A DNA stretch of 64,000 nucleotides from Entoloma clypeatum (lineage: Eukaryota; Basidiomycota; Agaricomycetes; Agaricales; Entolomataceae), in assembly GCA_963565915.1 (NCBI GenBank), contig OY751496.1, positions 1,550,001-1,614,000 of the forward strand, read 5' to 3'. Below the pieces are notes generated by a model, which saw nothing but the letters and a program-made list of their open reading frames with translations, ran no database searches and was not told where the DNA came from. Shown here piece by piece: positions 53,691 through 63,642 of this stretch; position 1 is the first letter of the stretch; each line of letters starts with the position of its first letter. The position numbers and the translations under genes are program-made.

Positions 53691-53943
53691 CAAACCCCTG
53701 AAGTCAGGTTTGCGCCCTGTCGCTTTTTCAATAGGCGCGATGAATTCAGGTGTTGCATGAGAGGGGACCCTGGCACCGATCCAAACGCTGTGGCGGACGG
53801 CTTCGCCCCATAGGTTTTGAGTTAGACCTGCGCCAATTATCATACAGCATGCTCGCTCAATGTGCGTTCGGTGGCTGCATTTGGCGGCTCCATTCAACTG
53901 AGGAGAGTCGTGGACAGTCAGATGTCAAATTGTCCCAGCGTTT
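51966..53943 (-). repeat. Right arm of the 2-kb inverted duplication
   Basis: Complement nearly identical to 20290-22275. Beyond 53943 the copia sequence continues upstream without a break, whereas the left arm is cut at 20290. Confidence 0.85.
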
Positions 53944-54770
53944 TTGAGGAGTTTCGTGAATTCAGTGCTGAGATATTTGCCCCCGCGATCGCTACCAAGA
54001 CACTTGATATCAGCGTTTCACTGCATCTTCGCCCATTTCTCATACTGCTGGTACTTCTCCATGGCTTCTCCTTTCGTTTTTAGAAAATCCGCTCGATCTT
54101 CGCCCGTTGCCATGTCGTCATAAAACTGGCAGTAGTTGTGTCCGCCGAGGGATGTGACCTGGGCTGGACCCCATAGATCAGTGACAATCTTTTCCCTGTA
54201 CTTCATGTACTTTGTTGTACTCCCCTTTGGAAAAGCTTGCTGGTGGGCCTTTCCTTGGATGCAAGAGTTACAGAACTTGGGTTTTGTTTTTGGATCAATA
54301 ATGATACCGGAAACGGCACCTTTCGACACCATCTCGCGAAGGGTTCAGAAGTTGAGGTGTCCAAGTTTACAATGGAGTTCATTGATGTCCATAGGGGCAG
54401 CTGCGACATTTGCATGGAGACCGGGGGTGGGATTTACAAGGGCCAAGGGATCAAAACGGTATAGACCACAGATACGAGGGACTGAGCCGAGGATTTTTTG
54501 CTCGGGACGTGCGCCACGAATGATGCATGCACCATCTTCAATTAAAATGGAGCATCCAGCATGATTGATACAGGAGACGGAAATGAGTGTGAACACCATG
54601 CTAGGTGCGTAGTAGACACTTTGGAGTGTAATGGTCATGGTTTTGTGTCCAGTACAGGCAGGTAGCTTCACCTTGAGATTCCCTTTACCGATGGCACTAA
54701 AAGTGCAACCATCAGCAGCCTTGATGGGTTTGGGAGTGATTTCTCAATAGTTTAGGAATTTGTCCTTGTT
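53678..54770 (-). pseudogene. Cop-3 protease end and integrase
   Basis: Downward from 54770: the end of protease (MKLPACTGHKTMTITLQSVY YAPSM), integrase zinc finger (ELHCKLGHLNF then TGA, CNSCIQGKAHQQAF), core (IVTDLWGPAQVTSLGGHNYC, LGSDRGGKYLSTEF), and NGAAKCSHRTH where the third catalytic residue should be Glu (the left arm keeps Glu). The stop after LGHLNF is TGA in place of a likely CGA. Two further stops occur (near 54018 and 53925). The LINE copy at 53677 interrupts what follows. Confidence 0.85.
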
Positions 54771-54783
54771 GGGGGAGAAATGG

Positions 54784-55809
54784 CTACTCACGCCACAGTC
54801 GATGATAAACGCCAGCAGATGGAGCTGCGGCATGGGCAGTGTGATCGTGCCCAGATGCAACGGCGAGCACGACATTAGGGGTGTCGTCGTCAGTCTCCTC
54901 TTCAGTGGCAATGGCTATGATGGCATAATTGTTGTCATTGTCCAAGTCATTGTTGGCAGCGTTCACAGACTTGTTGGCCTTCTCCTTGGCCTTCACCAGC
55001 TTTTTCTTCCACCACTCTGGTGGGACATCAGCTCTGCCTCCCCCTTTTTCGAAGCATCCTTCCTTTAAATGACCATCCTTTCCACAATTTGTACATTTCT
55101 TTGAACTTTCCCCACCATTACCGCCTCTTCCTTTTCCCCTCAATTTTTGGCCATGAGAACTACCGACAAATTTGGCATGTGTGGCAGCCATGGCAGCATT
55201 TGATTGGTTAATGCTGTCTTCCATTGTCGCATTGTTGGCCTCTTCGGTGATGTGCCAGATGAGATCAGAACTTGAGATCTTTGTCTTTGTTTGATGCGCG
55301 GTGGTATCGAGGGTTGTAAAAAGGGGTCGAAAATGGGTGGTAAGGGAGAGAGAGGTGCGGATGCGGGTGTTAAAGCTGTCATCGGTGATCTGGGAACCTG
55401 TTTCAGCGAGGCGTTCACGAATGGCCTTCATAGTGCCAAGATGGGTTCGCATGTCTTCAGCCTCGGTATAACGGATTGTCTGGAGCTTGTTGAGGAGGTC
55501 TGTCTGAAACATGTCCCCTTTTGTGGCATGGATCATGACCAGCTTCTTCCAAACTTCAGCGGCACTGCTGCCTTTGATTTCGATGAACATGGACGCATTG
55601 ACCATGCCATAAATAAATTCGCGGACTTGGGCCTCTTGTTGTTCATAGAGGTCGACAGCTTCCTCATGCTTGTCAAGTTCATCATCTGTCATTGCGGTGG
55701 TTGATTTTGGTTTGAACCACTTGCCATTCTGCTCTGTAATGGTATCCGGTTTGCGCGCGGTTCCGCAAAGGTGTCTCCATAGTCCTTTCATTGCTATTAT
55801 AGCATTCTC
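54784..55809 (-). pseudogene. Cop-3 gag, main part
   Basis: 335-codon open frame, MKGLWRHLCGTARKPDTITE … , with the copia gag core (EEAVDLYEQQEAQVREFIYG, SSAAEVWKKLVMIHATKGDM FQ), a zinc knuckle CTNCGKDGHLKEGC, and an Asn/Asp-rich tail. Its natural N-terminus (MANEESSMSTIKVVNLPKLM) lies at 63206-63304, separated by the LINE-2 insertion (TSD CTATTATAGCATTCTC), so the visible ATG is not the real start. Confidence 0.88.
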
Positions 55810-55904
55810 TTTTTTTTTTTTTTTTTTTTGGTCAACAATTTATATAGCGGTATACTAGGGGTACAGTCTGCTTGACATATAGTAAACTACATCGATCTGA
55901 GGAT

Positions 55905-58900
55905 CTATGTACGCATGAAGAACAAGCGGCGCAAAGCTCTGTTGAGCTGATAAGTCCTCGCACCAGGACAGGGGAGTCTGTTGTAAACAAACACATTAGT
56001 ATGCATGCCTGAATATTCAGCCGCACGACACAGGAGCACTCCAACCTTGCGAGGTTGGCCATTGACAGCACTGGGGGGTGTCTGCGCCCTACCCACCAAA
56101 GAAGCGCCTGTGTGGTTCTTACCCTTCAATCGTGTTCGCTTGCCAGAGGGGGCTGCACCCCTTTGTACCCAGCACGCTACCACGTGACTACCGCCAACGG
56201 TTGTGTTGGGCGTTGGACGATCCCTAAAGGCAAAGGCCCCTGGGTTGTCCATAATGAATTTCCCAAAGACGTCCCAGATGGAAGTGTTCCTCGAGAAGGT
56301 GGGCATGTCTGGGGGCCTGGTGGGGTGGTGCAGACATTTGTAGAATACGTGGGCGAAGTCCTCGACGGACCCCGATCCACAGTCACATTGTTCAATTTTG
56401 TCACCGATATTGAACCTATGCCTATAGTGGCCAATTGGAGCGTGACTGGTGAGGCCGCAAACCATTTGTGTTGTGAGGGATTGGAAGTGGCCCACATCCT
56501 TAAGCCATGTGCTGCCCTTGAGGTGGGACAGCTTCATTTGTTTGGCCTGAGCATGATCTTGGTGTCTGACGCACGATCTCGGGAATTGGTAGTGACGGCC
56601 AACGTACTTTGGGGACTGGTACAAACTGTTCCAGTCATCAAGCATGTCATCCGTGAACTGCTTTGTGTTCAAGTCAAGGGATCTGGAGGCAGACTCACCA
56701 CACTCAATGCGTATTGAGGAGGCGAAGTCATGCACTGCACGATGGGGTTCGAAGCCATGGTCCGAGCAATCAGGGACATGGTGGAAGAAGACCTTGGATT
56801 TCAGACCGGGTTCCTCAAACCAAGGGACCAGGTTGCTGATGATGGCAAGCGCAGTTGCCTGCGAGGAGTGGAGGTCCAGATCTGTGGCACAACGGATGGC
56901 GTTGACAGAGTTGGTGAATATGTGGATTTCTTCCAGTTGGGAGAGACCCCCTAGCAGAGTGACCAGGTTGGAGAACCCCTGTCCTATTGCTAGGGTTTCA
57001 GTGTTGTCAGAGACTGCGAGGCCACCTGCTGCCCAGTCTTTGTTGATGGAGTACCCCATGTGCCAGGTTATCAAGCTGCAACAGCTTGATGACCCGATGT
57101 GAGGGAGGGAACGGCCACGTCGGTGACAATGATGGCGGACTTGTTAGAGCAGATGTTGGTGTTGAACACCTTATTAAGGGTGATGAGGTGCAACTTCCTG
57201 GCTTCGGCACGCTTCTTAGCGGTCCTGCCGCGAATAAGGGTGATGTTGTGGATGATGCAATCAGAAAAGCGGTCGAGGACACGTTTTCCTGGCTCGTTGT
57301 AATTATTGAAGGGTGATAGGGGGACAGTCACATTTGCACGGTATGCCCAGATATCGACGAGGGGGGATTTAAGATTATATATAAATTCCGGGGAGTACCA
57401 TGATGGCTTTGAGGGATCTTCCTCATCGCAGACCATGACGGTCATGTGTCTTGGTGCAAGAGAGTGCATACGGACATGGTTTCTGCAGGAGAGCTTCTTT
57501 AGGTGCAGGTGCACCGGAGGCAGACCGGCAAGGGATTCGACCGCCCCAGTGGGGGTGGTACAGAAGGCTCCCAGGATCCACAGGGCTGCGCGCCGCTGGA
57601 CTCTGGAGATAGACTTGATGACTCCCTTGTTACGGGCACCATCAAAGTTCCATAAATTAGCACCATACAGGGCAATTGGTAGAATACACAATTGGTCGAA
57701 AAGAAGCCCAGGTACCTCCAGAAGGTCTTGGGGACAAGAGGGGAGTTGCTGGTGAAGGGCGCGTATCCTAGGTCAACTGGGGGGTTATCATCACCATTCT
57801 TCCTGGAGAAATGGAACGCCTCTGACTTGGAGTGCTCAAGGACAAGCCCTAGGGCTGAGGTCAACTCAAACAGACACTTGTATGCTTTTTTTAGTTTGGC
57901 GAGGTTTTCTTTCCACATCTTGGACTGGACTATGATGGTCCCGTCGTCCACGTAAGAAATGAGGCAGGCCTGTGATTGTTCGGCGTGGAACACGTACATC
58001 AACGGGGCAAGATAGATGGATGATAGCACAGGGGAGAGGGCAGAGCCCTGTCCTACGCCAATGTCCACAGAAGAAAGGTCTGAGAGGTCATCCTCCCAGG
58101 CATATTGAGTCTGTCTTCCTATTAAATAGTTGGAGAAGAAATCCATGACAGTGTCGGGAAATCCCATCCTATCTAATATGAGCGAGATAACCGAGTGGTT
58201 GAGAGAGGGAAAGTACTGTGCCAGGTCAATGGCAACAACACTTGTCTTGAGCTTCCTTGACCATCCTGCGCGAATGAGGTGGGTGAGGAATTGTCCCGCA
58301 TCTTCAGTGGAGTTCTGTCGAACCCCTCCGAATTGTCCTGGGTGCAGCAGACCATAGCGGGCGAGTTCCCACTGGAGTCTGTTGGCAATAGCTTTCTCAA
58401 CTAGTTTGCCCAGGGTGTTTAGGAGCACGATGGGATGAAACACTTTGGGAACGTCATACACCGGCTTATTTGGTTTAGGAATAATGACGGTCATTGAGAT
58501 TTTGAATGTGTCAGGCCAGAACCCCGCCGAAAGGCAGGCGTTCAGGATCCAGACAAACAACTTCAAGATATGCTCATGTGCAGTCAGGCACTTGAGGTGG
58601 GACCATGTAAGATGGTCGGGGCCAGGGGCAGACTGGCTGGAGCAGCCAGCCAGTGCCTGGAGGACCTCTTGCGATGAGAATGGAACCCAAGCCCTTTTGG
58701 GCTGAGGTTCGAGAGTGCTGCACAGCCTGTCGGGGTCGACAGGGCGCACTTCGGCAGACTGAAAAGACTTATGAAATGCATCACAAGTCTCGGCAGTTGT
58801 GGAGCAGGTCTCGCCTTCAAAGATAATAGCCTCAGGAGAGGCGTTCTTTCGTGGGCTGACCCAGGAAGTAAGGTCCCAAGGACGCTTGTTTTTGTTGGAG

Positions 58901-59993
58901 ACTTCGTCAATTTTCTTGTCAAAGAAGTTCCGTTTGGCGGTGCGAATGATTTTATGCATATCGCGCCAGTCTTGGTCTGTCTTACCCGAGTTGGAGTAGG
59001 TGCGCCACCCTGCCTTGCAGTCCTTGTCCCACCAGCCCTTCAACCGGAACGAGTCCTGGGGAGAGCAAGAGAATTTGGTCCACTCAGCCAGAATGAGCTC
59101 CTGTACCTTCTGGGTAATACTAGAGATGTCCTCCCTTGAGGCCGTGGCTGGGATAGGGATGGAGGCAATAGATTCCATGAGTGTGGACAGAAAATGAGTT
59201 TCCTCTTCCGAGTCTGGCACTATACGGTAGTGTTCCTTCGCGTTGACGAGGGGGGATCTGAGGAGGGTGATGATCGAGCGGGGATCTGAGGAGGGTGATG
59301 ATCGAGCGGTGGTCTGACTCGTCAGGGCTCCCAAGTTTAATGATCGAGTCTTTGTCCATGTTAGGGAGGAAGACCAGATCGATGATGGATGGGGCATTGT
59401 TATTCTTGGGGAAGTGGGTAAACCCAGTCCTATGATGAACAAGACCATGAGAGAATGCAAAGTCTGAGAGGAGAGACGCATTGTGGTTGTAGCGCATCAC
59501 TTCAGGGTCCCATAGCGGCAAGGGGCAATTAAAATCACCGCCTAGGTACCGAATGGGAGGAAGGGATGTTCCGAGGGTGGCAAGGATACATATGGCAGTG
59601 CCCTGCGCATCCGAGTAGGCATTAATTAGGTTGATCTGGCGCTCAGGGACAGACAACGTAAGTAGGTTGACATCTCGATAACGGATGATGTCTGAGCAAA
59701 GTTTAGGTTTCATGGCGGTGCGCCGCCTATGTACGTAAACAATGGCGTGGGGTCGAAGATCCTCATCTAGATTAGATGGGTCGAGGACAGGCTCCGAGTG
59801 GTGGAGGCACATACAGTCAGGGTGGTTTGGCGGACCCACAAGGGGCTTGCCGTTTTTACTCGTCATGGAGGCGACATGTCTTATGGTAGCCCAAGGGGGC
59901 TCTTGCACAAAGATGATGTCAAGATTATCTTTATGATGCTCTAACATTGTTGAAAGGAGAACGCTCTTTCGGTAAACGTTCTGGGAGCAGATA
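55905..59993 (-). pseudogene. LINE-2 ORF2 (APE endonuclease, RT, RNase H)
   Basis: Starts at the ATG at 61637 (MNKYEGLH), crosses the Tc1 insertion between codons 8 and 9, and continues ICSQNVYRKSVLL. Endonuclease: IIFVQEPPWATIRHV, YLGGDFNCPLPLWD, ESDHRSIITLL. RT: PGPDHLTWSHLKCL, HPIVLLNTLGKLVEKAIANR L, VVAIDLAQYFPSLNH, GVGQGSALSPVLSSIYLAPL, SYVDDGTIIVQS (both aspartates kept). Then CILPIALYGANLWNF, RAALWILGAFCTTPTGAVES LAGLPPVHLHLKKL, an RNase H part, and a C-terminal finger (QCDCGSGSVEDFAHVFYKC). A 28-bp tandem duplication near 59250-59306 shifts the frame between endonuclease and RT. About 40 codons are missing near 57690, and a further shift lies near 57075. Confidence 0.9.
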
Positions 59994-61614
59994 CAGTGCC
60001 TCACAAAACTGATTCAATGTTTGCTACTTTGTGAATACCTTCAAAATAACTTTGCAAATAATGCCAATCAAAAGAAGGTATTGGTACCGGGTTAAAAGCC
60101 CTGCTTCAGGACTCTCAGAATCTGCAATAATTATGTAATTCCCATAAAAAATGATCAATATATGATCAAATTACTCCAGGGACTCATTGAATCAGTTTTG
60201 TGAGTATGTACAATAAATACAGTATTTTATACTTTAGTACTTGGTATTACCCCCCTTAGCTTTGATTACTGCCTCTACCCTTCTTGGCATACTTTCTATC
60301 AGGTTTTGACACACTTCTGGCTCTATATTATTCCACAACTCTGCTCCTCTGTCCCAAATCTCCCAGACTCCCTTGGGTGGTGTTGGATATTCATTCAACT
60401 TCCTTTTAATATGAACCCAGAGGTGTTCAATAGGATTGAGGTCTGGGGACTGTGCAGGCCAATCCAGCAGAGCAATATTCTTGCTGTCCATCCATTTTTT
60501 GGCCTTCTTGGAGGTGTGCTTGGGGTCATTGTCCTGCTGAAAAATGATCTCCTCTTCAGAGATTCCACTCTCCTCCATGCTGGGCAGCAAATTGTCCTCC
60601 AAAATGGACACATACTGATCAGCATCCATCCTCCCCTCAACCTCTGCAAGTCTCCCCACACCTTCCCAACCCATACAACCCCAAACCATAATATTTCCTC
60701 CCCCAAACTTGACTGTGCCCTGAACCTCTCTTTCAATAAGCCCCTCACCCTTCTTTTTCCAGACCCATTCCTTGCCATCTGACCCAAACCTGTTGATTTT
60801 GATCTCATCTGACCAAATGACCCTCTTCCAGTCCTCCACTGTCCATTCCCTGTGCTTCATAGCAAATGCCAACCGCCTCTTCCAATGTATGGCCTTTAAG
60901 AAAGGTCTTTTCTTCTTTGTTACAGCCTTGAATTCATGTTTTCTGAGAACCCTTCTCACAGTTTCTGGGGAGACAGGATTGGAGATGACAGTGTTGATGT
61001 GTTTGGTAGCCTGCACAGCATTGGAGGCTCTCCCTGAGGTGATTTGTGAAAGTATGTTTCGTGTGTTGGTGGGAGAAAGCTTGGATGGACAACCACCAGA
61101 AGAGAGATTGCGACGAGGAAGAATATTCTGAAGCACTCTGGAGACAGTTGGTTGGCTGACACCCAGGTTAGAGGCAATATGATGAGTGGAGTGACCATTG
61201 GAGGCCAGGAAAAGGATGTTTTCCTTGTGGGAGGAGGGGATGGGGCACATGATTGGTTGTGGAGGCTGTTGAGGTTGGATTCTTCTTATACAACTTTCCT
61301 TGACAACCCATCAGGGTTCTATTCAAGTTCCATCAGTAAGTCATGACAACTGGTTACCATACAACCAGTGAAGCATTTGATTCTGATAATTGCCATAGGT
61401 ACTCACAAAACTGATTCAATGAGTTGCTGATTTAATTTAATCATATCTCCATGGATTCTGATCTAAATCATATGATTCCTTTATATTCTGAAAGCCCTGA
61501 AGTAGGGCTTTCAATTATATACCAAAGGTTTAATTCAATTGGTATTCTTTGCAGAGTTATATTGAAGGTATTCAAAAAGCAACAAACATTGAATCAGTTT
61601 TGTGAGGCACTGTA
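59992..61614 (-). mobile_element. Tc1-like DNA transposon, TA duplication
   Basis: Element 59994-61612 (1619 bases) flanked by TA. The outermost 30 bases are perfect inverted repeats (CAGTGCCTCACAAAACTGAT …). Longer imperfect inverted ends of about 210 bases each contain an inner copy of the same site in the opposite direction (60187-60206 and 61400-61419). It carries an open transposase gene. It is nested in LINE-2, which is nested in Cop-3. Confidence 0.95.
60234..61250 (-). CDS. Tc1-family transposase (DD34E)
   Basis: 338 residues, no stop or frameshift. N-terminal paired HTH region (ILFLASNGHSTHHIASNLGV SQPTVSRVLQ … GGCPSKLSPTNTRNILSQIT SG … NPVSPETVRRVLRKHEF). Catalytic core with VIWSDEIKINRFG (first Asp), IIFQQDNDPKHTSKKAK (second Asp), and DWPAQSPDLNPIEHLW (Glu). 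There are 34 residues between the second Asp and the Glu, as in Tc1 proteins. Nuclear cut-and-paste enzyme acting on the element ends and inserting at TA. Length is typical of the family. All key residues are present, so activity is possible. Base composition is more AT-rich than the surrounding LINE. Confidence 0.95.
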   Translation of the reverse strand: MCPIPSSHKENILFLASNGHSTHHIASNLGVSQPTVSRVLQNILPRRNLSSGGCPSKLSPTNTRNILSQITSGRASNAVQATKHINTVISNPVSPETVRRVLRKHEFKAVTKKKRPFLKAIHWKRRLAFAMKHREWTVEDWKRVIWSDEIKINRFGSDGKEWVWKKKGEGLIEREVQGTVKFGGGNIMVWGCMGWEGVGRLAEVEGRMDADQYVSILEDNLLPSMEESGISEEEIIFQQDNDPKHTSKKAKKWMDSKNIALLDWPAQSPDLNPIEHLWVHIKRKLNEYPTPPKGVWEIWDRGAELWNNIEPEVCQNLIESMPRRVEAVIKAKGGNTKY

Positions 61615-63189
61615 TGCAAGCCCTCATATTTATTCATAGTTGTACTTAACATACGACTATGTTTGATTGAATGCAGCGATTGTCTTGGTCAGCTGGACGA
61701 GGCGAGGGATTAGATTCAAAGAAGTGGTTAAAGTCCACACTTACGTTTGCTTCTTGGTAATGGCGCCAGATCCAATCAGGGTTGAACTGGCTTTTCCAGT
61801 ATTTGCATACGTGATCGTCTGCGCGGTGGCTACCTTTGCAGTTGATGCAGCATCCTGCATGTTGGCAGTCCTTGTCATCGGGGGTGGGGAGGACTGGGGG
61901 ATTTGCCTTGGCATTCCCGCAGCAGCAGGAGGCAAGGGCACAGTGGAATTTGATGGTGTGGGGTTCACCGCAGATGGGGCAGAGTTTGCTCTTGAGCGGG
62001 CAGATCCATGTGTTGGACGGATGACCGAATCGCCAGCAGCGGTTGCATTGAGGCACTCCAACGTGCTTCTCAGCGGGGTTCAGGACGAGTCAGTAAGGTC
62101 CATACATGAAGACCTTTCCGGCGAGGTTCTTGAGAATGAGACCCCCACAGGAGTCTTCAATATCGAACCAGATGGTCCCAGTGCTAGACAATGGAGAGTT
62201 TCTGGTGAGGCGGGGCTTCGAGTTCTCATAGTAAGAGAAGTCGCGAGCAAAGGGGGCAGACAACATGATGTCGGCGACCTGGAGCTCTCTGACAGGGGAA
62301 CGAGGCGGCCGGATTTCGGGTCATGTTGCGGGGTGAGTCCATAATACGGGAAGTCGCAGATTTTGAGACTCAATTTGAAGGTGGGGATCTCCATGCGAAG
62401 CTCAGTGTCGGGGGCCGAACAAGCACTGGCAGCGAGCTGGGTTTCGAAAAGGCTTTGGAAAATCTTGAGGTCATCCTCGTTGGGGACTTTGTTGGTCGTC
62501 AGGGAGAGACCCCCCCGGTTTGACTCAATGGAAGTGACATGGATCATCCTCTTTGTGTTGCCCAGATGACCATTGATCTGGGTGAAGATGGTCTCCACCA
62601 CCCAAGAAAAGGGGGGGGAGGTGTAAACGGAGACGGACTTGCGAGACCGTCCTGACGTGGTGAAACACTTCTGCTTCTTTCGGCGAGCCTGGCGAGGGCG
62701 AGGTGGGCCTGATGGCAGCCGTGGCTTGCTGTAGGGCGATGGTGGTGGTGGCAGGGAAAGTTTTGGCCATGGCGACCAGCGTTTCCTGTTGCGACTCTGC
62801 AGCGGACTTGCGTTTTTTGGACGCAGTGGTCCAGGGTTGGGCTGCAGCTACAATGGTGGGCGGGGGAGCCCACGCCGAGCCTGCAAGGCCGGAGGGTTGT
62901 TGCTTCGCCGGGGGCAGAGGGACAGGGTGGGATAAGAGCTTGGCGGCCTTCGAGCGAGCTTGGCGGCCGGATGCTCTGGTTGATGCAGACATGCGGGGTG
63001 TGGGTTTAGCTGTCTTCTTAAAGGAAGGTAGCTTCTTAGGGGGTGGCAGAGGTTTGGGATCCTTTGCTGCTATGATGTTTTCGGGAGTTGACGTGAACAC
63101 TGACACCCCAGGGATCTTGACGAGGCAATCAATTAAGATGCCCAGTCCAGTGAGACACACGCCGGAGGGGTCATCCCCTGCAGCATACT
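61615..63189 (-). pseudogene. LINE-2 ORF1 (gag-like, CCHC)
   Basis: From 63189 down: IDCLVKIPGVSVFTSTPENI IAAKD, a Pro/Lys/Ser linker (PPPKKLPSFKKTAKPTPRMS), a middle domain in a second frame (IFTQINGHLGNTKRMIHVTS IESNRGGLSLTTNKVP), and three knuckles (CNRCWRFGHPSNTWIC, CPICGEPHTIKFHC, CINCKGSHRADDHVC). The frame changes near 62650 and 62250, so it is not intact. Also at this end are the first eight codons of ORF2 (61615-61637). The 5' end at 63189 may be the true start or a truncation. Confidence 0.82.
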
Positions 63190-63205
63190 CTATTATAGCA
63201 TTCTC

Positions 63206-63304
63206 AACACGCTCTTGGTACATGACCCAATTTGAGCCATCCTCCATGAGCTTTGGAAGATTAACGACCTTAATGGTGGACATGGAGCTTTCTTCATTTG
63301 CCAT
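63206..63304 (-). pseudogene. Cop-3 gag N-terminus
   Basis: MANEESSMSTIKVVNLPKLM followed by EDGSNWVMYQERVENAI, the typical start of copia gag proteins, ended by the LINE-2 insertion. The gene resumes at 55809. Confidence 0.85.
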
Positions 63305-63308
63305 CGCG

Positions 63309-63320
63309 GGGCCCATAACC
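63309..63320 (-). other. Cop-3 primer-binding site (iMet half-tRNA)
   Basis: GGTTATGGGCCC on the minus strand, directly after the 5' LTR, identical to that of Cop-2. Confidence 0.75.
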
Positions 63321-63642
63321 TTTGAAGGCAGTGGACCGGAAATAGGGAGGACGGGGATCTATAGGATAAACGAGAGAACCTCAGGACGTGGTGAACACGG
63401 ACTGAGTATATTGAATGTACCTATAGGATAAACGAGAGACTAAGATACATAAGTAAAGGAATGACAGTGGGATAATATATCAGACTTACACCTCAGGACG
63501 TGGTGAACATGGACTGAGGTGTTGGCTACAAAAAAAAGTATTGTAGACTATGAAGGATTAGGTAATGTGAGTGATGCGCCACAAATAAGTGAATGTGATA
63601 AAAATCGGTAGACCTGTGAGTATTGAAAGTCTTAACAGCCCA
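63321..63642 (-). repeat. Cop-3 5' LTR with TSD
   Basis: LTR 63321-63637 (317 bases), mate of 24482-24798 in opposite orientation. The bases outside it (63638-63642) are the complement of TGGGC, the same five bases that follow the left LTR. Confidence 0.8.

Larger units (their letters stand above)
55794..63205 (-). mobile_element. LINE-2 with 16-bp TSD, carrying Tc1
   Basis: Non-LTR retrotransposon 55810-63189 in minus orientation, about 5.76 kb without the nested Tc1, flanked by CTATTATAGCATTCTC on both sides (55794-55809 and 63190-63205). Its poly(A) is seen as 20 T at 55810-55829. It has ORF1 with CCHC knuckles and ORF2 with endonuclease, RT and RNase H. The 3' end TATATAAATTGTTGACC is shared with LINE-C. 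It is near full length, but ORF2 is broken in several places. Confidence 0.92.

Noticed and set aside
53205..53813. 202-codon frame on the plus strand opposite LINE ORF1 (also 20420-21028)
   Set aside because: Antisense shadow of the Pro-rich ORF1 linker, Arg/Gly-rich with no motif. It appears in both arms only because they are duplicates.
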